A program made the position numbers and the translations under genes. From Phaeobacter inhibens DSM 16374 (lineage in GTDB: Bacteria; Pseudomonadota; Alphaproteobacteria; Rhodobacterales; Rhodobacteraceae), in assembly GCF_000473105.1 (NCBI RefSeq), contig NZ_KI421498.1, forward strand, positions 2,512,009 through 2,576,008: a stretch of DNA of 64,000 nt, in the 5' to 3' direction. Each line of letters opens with the position of its first letter. Position 1 is the first letter of the stretch. Positions 58,101 to 64,000 of the stretch are shown piece after piece. The notes below the pieces were generated by a model. It was not told where the DNA came from, ran no database searches, and saw only the letters and a list, made by a program, of their open reading frames with translations.

Positions 58101-59699
58101 CTGCCGGAAGAAATGGCTGAGCGGGCGATACATTTTTGACAGCACCGCAGACGGAGTGTCATCGCCCATGGAAGCAAGGGTTTCCTTGCCATCCTCAGCC
58201 ATAGGCGCAAGGATCTGCTCCAGCTCTTCGATCGTATAGCCAGCAGCAATCTGACGACGGCGCAGCTCATCTCCGCTGAACAGCGGCTTTTCGGTGGCTG
58301 TGGCAAGCGTACTGTCCAGATCGTTGATCTTCTTCACCCAATCACCAAACGGCAAGGCCGAGGCCAGTTTGTTCTTGATCGCGGTGTCGTGGAACAGCTT
58401 GCCTTTTTTCATGTCGACAGCCAGCATCTGACCCGGACCAAGCGCGCCCTTTTCGACGACAGTGGCCTCGTCAATCGGCACCATGCCTGCCTCGGAACCC
58501 GCAATCACCAAACCATCGCCGGTGACCACATAGCGCATGGGGCGCAGACCGTTGCGGTCGAGACCAGCACAAACCCAGCGACCATCGGTCATTGCCAGTG
58601 CGGCCGGGCCATCCCAGGGCTCCATCACGGAGTTGCAGTAGGAATACATGTCACGCCAGGCCTGCGGCAGTTCCACCGCCTGTTTGGACCAGCTTTCGGG
58701 CACCATCATGGTCTTGGCCATCGGTGCCGAACGGCCCGCCCGCACCAGAACCTCAAACACCGAATCCAGCGCCGCAGAGTCAGATGACCCGCTTGCAACG
58801 ATCGGTTTGATATCCTCGGCGTAATCCCCAAAGGTCGAAGAGGCCATGCGGATCTCGTGGCTCTTCATCCAATTCATATTGCCCTTCAGCGTGTTGATCT
58901 CGCCGTTGTGGGCCAACATGCGGAACGGCTGGGCCAGCCACCACTGTGGAAACGTATTGGTAGAGTAACGCTGGTGATAGATCGCAAAGGCGCTCTCAAA
59001 CCGTTCATCCATCAGATCGGGGTAGAACACGGCGACCTGCTCGGCCAGCATCATGCCCTTGTAGATGATTGAGCGGCAGGACAGCGACGCGATATAAAGT
59101 TGTCCAACCTGCGCGGCAGCGGCGGCTTTCTCGATCCGGCGACGAATCACATAAAGCTCGCGCTCAAAGGTTTCCTCATCCACGCCTTTGGAATTGGAGA
59201 TCAGGATCTGCTCAATCTCTGGGCGGGTCGCGTTTGCCTTTTCCCCCAGACAGGTGACATCCACCGGCACATGGCGCCAGCCATAGATGTAATAGCCCAT
59301 CCGCAGAACTTCGCTTTCCACGATGGTCCGGCAGCGTTCCTGTGCTCCAAAATCAGTACGCGGCAAGAAGACCTGACCAACCGCCATCAGCTGGTCTTCA
59401 CGCGGCTCGTGTCCCGTGCGACGAACCTGATCATAGAAGAAAGGTGCCGGGATCTGCACATGAATGCCGGCGCCATCGCCGGTCATGCCGTCGGCATCAA
59501 CCGCCCCCCGGTGCCAGATCGCTTTCAACGCGTCGATGCCAGCCTCAACCACCTTACGGCTGCGCTTACCGTTGACCGAAACAACAAGGCCAACACCGCA
59601 GGAAGAATGCTCTTCTTCTTCCGCATAGAGACCGTTTTCAGCCATCCACTGACGCTTTGCCTCTTCGGCGCGTACCCATTCTGCATCATATTTTGTCAT
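55167..59699 (-). CDS. gltB: Glutamate synthase (NADPH) large subunit
   Basis: 1510 residues. It transfers the amide of glutamine to 2-oxoglutarate. A propeptide of about 33 residues precedes Cys34 (HSSCGVGLVVS), the nucleophile of the class II glutaminase domain. The FMN-binding synthase domain holds the 3Fe-4S cysteines in CIMVRQCQSNTCPVGVC (about residues 1138-1154). A C-terminal beta-helix domain with repeated glycines (EGCGACGCEYMTGG) completes it. gltD lies 63 bp upstream on the same strand. Confidence 0.98.
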   Translation of the reverse strand: MTKYDAEWVRAEEAKRQWMAENGLYAEEEEHSSCGVGLVVSVNGKRSRKVVEAGIDALKAIWHRGAVDADGMTGDGAGIHVQIPAPFFYDQVRRTGHEPREDQLMAVGQVFLPRTDFGAQERCRTIVESEVLRMGYYIYGWRHVPVDVTCLGEKANATRPEIEQILISNSKGVDEETFERELYVIRRRIEKAAAAAQVGQLYIASLSCRSIIYKGMMLAEQVAVFYPDLMDERFESAFAIYHQRYSTNTFPQWWLAQPFRMLAHNGEINTLKGNMNWMKSHEIRMASSTFGDYAEDIKPIVASGSSDSAALDSVFEVLVRAGRSAPMAKTMMVPESWSKQAVELPQAWRDMYSYCNSVMEPWDGPAALAMTDGRWVCAGLDRNGLRPMRYVVTGDGLVIAGSEAGMVPIDEATVVEKGALGPGQMLAVDMKKGKLFHDTAIKNKLASALPFGDWVKKINDLDSTLATATEKPLFSGDELRRRQIAAGYTIEELEQILAPMAEDGKETLASMGDDTPSAVLSKMYRPLSHFFRQNFSQVTNPPIDSLREYRVMSLKTRFGNLKNVLDEDSSQTEIIVLESPFVGNSQWDELVQNLNAPLAEIDCSFAPGRGSLNAALARIRAEAEEAVSSGAGHIVLTDQHSGEGRVAMPMILATSAVHSHLTRKGLRTFCSLNVRSAECIDPHYFAVLIGCGATVVNAYLAEDSLADRIDRGLLDGNLTENVARYREAIDQGLLKIMAKMGISVISSYRGGLNFEAVGLSRAMCAEFFPGMTSRISGIGVTGIQSKLEEIHAKAWDNGQDVLPIGGFYKARKTGETHAWEATSMHMMQMACNRASFELWKQYSAKMQSNPPIHLRDLLQVKPMGEAVPIEEVESITSIRKRFVTPGMSLGALSPEAHKTLNVAMNRIGAKSDSGEGGEDPAHFVPEPNGDNPSAKIKQVASGRFGVTAEYLNQCEELEIKVAQGAKPGEGGQLPGMKVTDLIARLRHSTKGVTLISPPPHHDIYSIEDLAQLIYDLKQINPRCKVTVKLVASSGVGTIAAGVAKAKADIILISGHNGGTGASPATSIKYAGLPWEMGLTEAHQVLAMNNLRERVTLRTDGGLRTGRDIVMAAMLGAEEYGIGTAALIAMGCIMVRQCQSNTCPVGVCTQDEALRGKFTGNADKVVNLITFYAQEVREILASIGARSLDEVIGRADLLAQVSRGSAHLDDLDLNPLLITVDGSANIVYNRDKDRNAVPDTLDKEIVRDAARFLQDGEKMQLSYAVQNTHRTVGTRTSSHIVRNFGMRNTLQSDHLTVKLQGSAGQSLGAFAAPGLKLEVSGDANDYVGKGLSGGTIVVRPPMASPLNASENTIVGNTVLYGATDGYLFAAGRAGERFAVRNSGASVVVEGCGACGCEYMTGGIAVILGSIGANFGAGMTGGMAYIYDPEGKAETMMNMESLVTCAVTVAHWDDQLKGLIERHLQETGSRKAAEILQHWENEKGNFLQICPKEMLNKLPQPLTLEATAVPAE

Positions 59700-59762
59700 G
59701 TCTTACTCCCGTTCCGGTGGGCGGCCCCTTGGGGGCGGCACCTGCCCGGTAGAATATCTGTC

Positions 59763-61208
59763 TTACTCAGCGGCCATGCTGCTGGCGGCGGTGTTGAAAC
59801 GGCTCAGGATTGCCTCGGCACAGTCGCGCCCATCCTTGATAGCCCAGACGACCAGCGACGCACCGCGCACGATATCACCGGCAGCGTAGACGCCATCCAG
59901 CTCAGTCGCGCCGGTCTGGAATGCCGCCTTGACGGTGCCCCAGCGGGTCACCGGCAGTTCTGGCTGATCCCAGAGCGTCGGCAGATTCTCAGGCTCGAAC
60001 CCAAGCGCCTTGATCACCAGATCAGCAGGTTCAATATAATCGGCACCTTCGATCACCTCGGGGGCCTGACGGCCAGAGGCATCAGGCTGCCCCAGGCGCA
60101 TTTTCTGCACCATCACGCCTGCAACCTTGCCGCCGTCATCGGTGAAGCCTTTGGGCGCAGATAGCCACTCAAACACCACGCCCTCTTCCTCGGCGTTCTG
60201 GGTTTCGCGCTGCGAGCCCGGCATATTGGCACGGTCACGACGATAGAGACATTTCACCGAAGTTGCGCCTTGACGAATAGACGTCCGCACGCAGTCCATC
60301 GCAGTGTCACCACCTCCGATCACCACGACACGCTTGCCATCAGCGTTGAGGGTGCCGTTGTCGAATTCTTCAATGCTGTCGCCAAAGTTCGACGCCTTGT
60401 TGGACACGGTCAGGAAATCAATCGCCTTTACGATCCCGGTGGCACCGGAACCCGGCATCTCCAAATCGCGGGACTTGTAGACACCGGTGGCGATGATCAC
60501 CGCATCATGTTTGGCACGGATATCGTCAAAGGAAATGTCCTGCCCCACGTTGCAGTTCATCACGAACTCAACACCGCCATCCGCAAGCAGCTGATTGCGG
60601 CGCGTCACGACGTCTTTTTCCAACTTGAAGCCGGGAATACCGTAGGTCAACAGACCACCGGCGCGATCGTAGCGATCATAGATGGTGACCTTCACACCAG
60701 CGCGACGCAGCATGTCCGCGGCGGCCAGACCACCCGGGCCTGCGCCAATGATCCCGACAGATTCGCTGCGCTCATGCGCCGGTTTGATTGGCTGTACCCA
60801 GCCTTTGTCCCAGGCCGTGTCGGTGATGTATTTTTCAACCGCGCCGATGGTGACCGTACCATGACCCGATTGTTCGATCACACAGTTGCCTTCGCACAGA
60901 CGGTCCTGCGGACAAATCCGACCGCAAATTTCCGGGAACGTATTGGTGGCCTGGCTGGTCTCATACGCCTCTTGCAGGCGGCCCGTGGCCGTCAGGCGAA
61001 GCCAATCAGGGATATTGTTGTGCAAAGGGCAATGCGACTGGCAGTACGGCACGCCACATTGGCTGCAGCGGCTGGCTTGTTCTTCAGCCTTGGCGGCCGC
61101 GAATTCGGCATAGATTTCGTCGAAATCTTCCCTGCGATCTTCTGCGGCCCGTTTGCTGGGCATGTCGCGATCGATTTGCACGAATTTGAGCATCGGTTGC
61201 TTGGCCAC
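59763..61208 (-). CDS. gltD: Glutamate synthase small subunit
   Basis: 481 residues. It takes electrons from NADPH through FAD and two 4Fe-4S clusters to GltB. The cluster cysteines are in CSQCGVPYCQSHCP and CGRICPQDRLCEGNC (about residues 48-110). FAD- and NADPH-binding loops are GIIGAGPGGLAAADML and VVIGGGDTAMDCVR. gltD leads the gltD-gltB transcript, and the 239-bp spacer to uppP must contain promoters for both directions. A nitrogen-control site was not identified. Confidence 0.98.
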   Translation of the reverse strand: MAKQPMLKFVQIDRDMPSKRAAEDRREDFDEIYAEFAAAKAEEQASRCSQCGVPYCQSHCPLHNNIPDWLRLTATGRLQEAYETSQATNTFPEICGRICPQDRLCEGNCVIEQSGHGTVTIGAVEKYITDTAWDKGWVQPIKPAHERSESVGIIGAGPGGLAAADMLRRAGVKVTIYDRYDRAGGLLTYGIPGFKLEKDVVTRRNQLLADGGVEFVMNCNVGQDISFDDIRAKHDAVIIATGVYKSRDLEMPGSGATGIVKAIDFLTVSNKASNFGDSIEEFDNGTLNADGKRVVVIGGGDTAMDCVRTSIRQGATSVKCLYRRDRANMPGSQRETQNAEEEGVVFEWLSAPKGFTDDGGKVAGVMVQKMRLGQPDASGRQAPEVIEGADYIEPADLVIKALGFEPENLPTLWDQPELPVTRWGTVKAAFQTGATELDGVYAAGDIVRGASLVVWAIKDGRDCAEAILSRFNTAASSMAAE

Positions 61209-61447
61209 GGGGCGGACTCCATGTTGGGCTGGCTGCGATATATGAGCGATCGGAGCGAAGCGAATTAAAAGTCAACTATACTGACCTAATATGGCAGCAG
61301 TTATGTCCTGATACTCTCCTGAGCGGAAATGTACAGTAATTTTAGGTCCACTTCGGACCAATGCGCGGCAACTCCCAATGAAATCAATGGATTTACACGC
61401 CTGCTGTTCTTTGCCATCCCTGCGGGATCCCCAATCGGACCAATATA

Positions 61448-62254
61448 ATGCCACTCTATCAGCTGATCCTCATTGCCCTGATTCAGGGTATCACCGAATT
61501 CCTGCCGGTGTCCTCCTCCGGCCATCTGATCCTACTGCCAGGGCTGACAGGGCTGGAAGATCAGGGGCAGATCATCGACGTCGCCGTCCATGTGGGTACG
61601 CTGGCGGCGGTGATGCTGTTCTTCTGGCAAGATGTGCGAGCCGGGCTGATTGGTCTGCCGCGCGCCCTGACTGGACGCCTGGACACACCCGGCGCCCGAC
61701 TGGCCATGGGATTGATCGTTGCGACCATTCCAACCGTTCTGTTTGGCGGGTTTCTGCATTTCAGCGGGATGAGTGACGCGCTGCGGTCTATGAAGGTGAT
61801 TGGCTGGACGATGCTTGGCTTTGGCCTCGTACTTTATGTGGCAGATCGCTACGGGCCAGCACATAAGGAAAGCAGCGACTGGAATCTGCGCGATGCGCTG
61901 ATCATGGGGCTGTGGCAGATGCTCGCGCTGATCCCCGGCACATCAAGGTCCGGCATCACCATCACTGGCGCTCGCCAGCTGGGGTATACCCGGATGGATG
62001 CAGCGCGCCTCTCCATGCTGATGTCGATCCCGACAATCATCGCCTCGGGCGTGTTGCTGGGCGCTGAAGTGGCCATAGATGCAAACACCGCGGTGATGCG
62101 GGATGCGGCCATAGCGGCGCTGTTGTCGATGATTGCCGCGCTTGCGGCCCTGACCCTGATGATGCGGCTGCTGCGCTCCGTCAGCTTCACACCCTATGTT
62201 ATCTATCGCGTGGCTTTGGGCCTAGTGCTGCTGACCATCGCCTATCAGGGCTGA
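61448..62254 (+). CDS. uppP: Undecaprenyl-diphosphatase
   Basis: 268 residues with about eight membrane helices. It dephosphorylates undecaprenyl pyrophosphate so that the lipid carrier can be reused for cell-wall synthesis. The two active-site motifs are visible: ITEFLPVSSSGHLIL (about residues 16-30) and PGTSRSGITITGARQLG (about 162-178). Monocistronic, ending at a terminator shared with the convergent gene. Confidence 0.96.
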   Translation: MPLYQLILIALIQGITEFLPVSSSGHLILLPGLTGLEDQGQIIDVAVHVGTLAAVMLFFWQDVRAGLIGLPRALTGRLDTPGARLAMGLIVATIPTVLFGGFLHFSGMSDALRSMKVIGWTMLGFGLVLYVADRYGPAHKESSDWNLRDALIMGLWQMLALIPGTSRSGITITGARQLGYTRMDAARLSMLMSIPTIIASGVLLGAEVAIDANTAVMRDAAIAALLSMIAALAALTLMMRLLRSVSFTPYVIYRVALGLVLLTIAYQG

Positions 62255-62284
62255 CAAGTCGGCGCCAAACCACGCCAAATAAAA

Positions 62285-62309
62285 AAGGCGCGGATCTGCG
62301 CCGCGCCTT
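62285..62309. terminator. Bidirectional terminator between uppP and the NDUFA9-like gene
   Basis: AAGGCGCGG (62285-62293) and CCGCGCCTT (62301-62309) form a perfect 9-bp stem. TTTTTT follows on the minus strand, and AACTTTT on the plus strand. Confidence 0.8.
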
Positions 62310-62334
62310 AACTTTTCCGGACAGGTCCGGGTGA

Positions 62335-63324
62335 TCAGAGATCGTTGCGCAGGTTGCGCGCGGAGTCCATCAGTTCATTGTATTGACCGGAGGGGCGGAA
62401 CTTCCACAGGTAGTCCGGCAAAACCGACGCCAGGGAAACCGGGCGGATCCCCAGCTCATCAAAACCTTTGGCGCCATCAGAGACCACATTGTCAGCCTCA
62501 AGGTTCTTCAGCTGATCGCGGGTCAGCATTTTGTTCTCGATCAGCTGGAAGCTCACGAATTGCATCACATCAAAGCCAAGCGCCACAAGCTTTGCAATCG
62601 GGCCGGGCAGCGACAACACCAGACGACGGCGATCAATCACCTCAAGCATCTGCTGCATCAGCGCGCCAAAGCTCTTCACCTCCGGACCGCCCAGCTCATA
62701 AACGCCCGGCTTCGCCTGTCCCAACAGCGCAGCAACAGCTGCCTTGGCGACATCATCGACATAAACAGGCTGGAACTTGGTATCGGCATGGGCAATCGGC
62801 AGGACCGGCGACAGGCGTGTCATCGCAGCAAACCGATTGAAAAACTGATCTTCGGCACCGAAAATGATGGACGGACGCAGAATCACGGCCTCTGGCATAT
62901 GGGTCAGCACGGCCGTTTCGCCCGCAGCCTTGGATTGGGCGTATGCGCTGTCGCTGTCCTGATCTGCACCGATTGCAGACACATGCACCATGGTGCTGAC
63001 GCCCTGATCGGCAGCGATTCGCGCGATACGATCAGCACCATCTGCCTGCACCGCATCAAATGTGTTTTTACCCAGCTCATTCAGGATGCCAACGCAGTTC
63101 ACAACCGCATCTGCCCCCTGCATCACTGCGGCAACCGACGCATCATCGCGGATATTGCACAGGACAGGCTCCACCTGGCCGGGCACGCCATAAGGTTTGA
63201 CATACATCGCCTCATTCGGGCGGCGTACGGCGACACGGACGCGCCAGCCCTCCTTGGCCATGCGGCGCGCGATGTAACGGCCGACAAAACCGGACCCACC
63301 ATAGATCGTGACCAGTTTGGACAT
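62335..63324 (-). CDS. NAD(P)-dependent epimerase-like protein, complex I NDUFA9 family
   Basis: 329 residues of the atypical short-chain dehydrogenase fold. The nucleotide loop VTIYGGSGFVGRYIARRMA is at residues 5-23. The sequence VNCVGILNELGKNTFDAVQADGADRIARIA and FGAEDQFFNRFAAM match the NDUFA9-like group, whose mitochondrial member is an accessory subunit of respiratory complex I. In bacteria the group may also be a free oxidoreductase. No nuo genes are in the window, so the complex I role is an inference from family. Confidence 0.87.
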   Translation of the reverse strand: MSKLVTIYGGSGFVGRYIARRMAKEGWRVRVAVRRPNEAMYVKPYGVPGQVEPVLCNIRDDASVAAVMQGADAVVNCVGILNELGKNTFDAVQADGADRIARIAADQGVSTMVHVSAIGADQDSDSAYAQSKAAGETAVLTHMPEAVILRPSIIFGAEDQFFNRFAAMTRLSPVLPIAHADTKFQPVYVDDVAKAAVAALLGQAKPGVYELGGPEVKSFGALMQQMLEVIDRRRLVLSLPGPIAKLVALGFDVMQFVSFQLIENKMLTRDQLKNLEADNVVSDGAKGFDELGIRPVSLASVLPDYLWKFRPSGQYNELMDSARNLRNDL

Positions 63325-63530
63325 CTTTTGGCTCCTACATTAGCTGTTGATCCGATTTACCGCCCCGTGCCCTTTGGAACAAGGCGCAAATCGCCCCATC
63401 ACGGCACAACTCGCTCTACGCCCTATTCCACAGGACCATTAACGGCTGATTTAGCTCCGTGATATAGGCTGTGTACCAATCCCGAATACCAGTTCATCAA
63501 ATGTCAAAGGCAGATCGGAGGCCCGGCATC

Positions 63531-63941
63531 ATGGTGTCAGCGGACGACAGAACCCTGATTCACAGAAGTGTTGAAAGCGAACGTATGGAACTGGATCACT
63601 TTGTGCCCCTGTTCTACACGAAATTTTTCGAAACCTGCCCCGATGTTCGCACATTTTTCCCCAATGATATGGCAGGTCAGCATGAAAAATTGCTGACTTC
63701 GCTCACGTATATTATAGAAGCATTGGATCACCCGGAAAAACTGTCGGCGATTCTGAAACATCAGGGAGAGCGCCATCGTGCGATCCGGATCACCGATGCA
63801 CATTTTGATGGATTCATTTACAGCTTCACCAGTGCCCTGGCAGAGACCCTCGGCCCGGAATGGAGCGAAGACACACATAGCGCCTGGCGCGTCTTTCTGA
63901 CTGATGTGGCGCTTAACATGAACTTTCTCAGACCCACATGA
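63531..63941 (+). CDS. Single-domain globin
   Basis: 136 residues. The start at 63531 has GGAGG 10 nt upstream; in-frame starts at 63501 and 63471 lack one. The bacterial haemoglobin pattern is visible: a B-helix tyrosine in HFVPLFYTKFF, then PDVRTFFPNDMAGQHEKLL with the distal glutamine region, and the proximal histidine in HQGERHRAIRITDAHFDGF (about residues 82-100). No reductase domain follows, so this is not a flavohaemoglobin. It may bind oxygen or nitric oxide. The remaining 59 bp of the window show nothing. Confidence 0.85.
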   Translation: MVSADDRTLIHRSVESERMELDHFVPLFYTKFFETCPDVRTFFPNDMAGQHEKLLTSLTYIIEALDHPEKLSAILKHQGERHRAIRITDAHFDGFIYSFTSALAETLGPEWSEDTHSAWRVFLTDVALNMNFLRPT

Positions 63942-64000
63942 CCACCATTGCCAGATCTAGGGGCGACATCAGCTGTGGCCTGCAGCCGCCACTCGCCCTG

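Overview
This window is about 64 kb of a Rhodobacteraceae (roseobacter-group) chromosome, probably close to Phaeobacter, Ruegeria or Leisingera. That placement rests on the alphaproteobacterial 16S 5' end at the left edge, the dnaA-dnaN-recF-gyrB order, the divergent hutCF/hutIHGU cluster with HutF-type histidine degradation, Hint-domain and RTX secreted proteins, an IalB protein and a complex I NDUFA9-like protein. The DNA is GC-rich apart from a few AT-rich intergenic stretches. No phage, insertion sequence, tRNA or CRISPR array was seen.

Left part (1-24.7 kb): the 5' end of a leftward rRNA operon with a readable promoter and boxA, then two tandem LysM plus solute-binding proteins, a membrane protein of unknown role, and the replication group gyrB, recF, dnaN, dnaA, all leftward. 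A quinone reductase/TetR pair and a LysE exporter sit between gyrB and recF. Next come rpsT, an enoyl-CoA hydratase, mutM, ubiE-ubiB, a lytic transglycosylase, a WYL regulator with a DUF1801 protein, rnr and dapE. Two intergenic regions, upstream of the rRNA promoter and upstream of dnaA, carry clustered GANTC sites. The first also has two near-consensus DnaA boxes.

Middle part (24.7-45 kb): an accessory block holds a choice-of-anchor L/Hint protein, a second Hint-like protein that has lost its catalytic residues, and a glutamate-receptor-like channel with an altered pore filter and a frameshifted signal peptide. The complete histidine-to-glutamate pathway follows, with hutC-hutF leftward and hutI-hutH-hutG-hutU rightward and translationally coupled. 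After it lie dapD, a GntR/threonine-dehydratase pair, a LOG-family protein, an RTX metalloprotease, rlmN, an LprI-like gene with TGA at a conserved cysteine, and an IalB protein.

Right part (45-64 kb): an R. etli-type asparaginase; an ArsR-SRPBCC-YCII operon; a TSUP permease; all three serine biosynthesis genes, with serB divergent from serC-serA and a structured leader before serC; a calcineurin-like phosphatase; a glutathione transferase; mtgA; gltD-gltB (glutamate synthase); uppP; an NDUFA9-like protein; and a single-domain globin. HutG, GltBD, asparaginase, serine synthesis and threonine dehydratase together give the window a strong amino-acid nitrogen theme.

Limits: gene functions rest on motif recognition without database searches. 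Start codons were often moved inward from the longest open frame to agree with Shine-Dalgarno sequences and family lengths.
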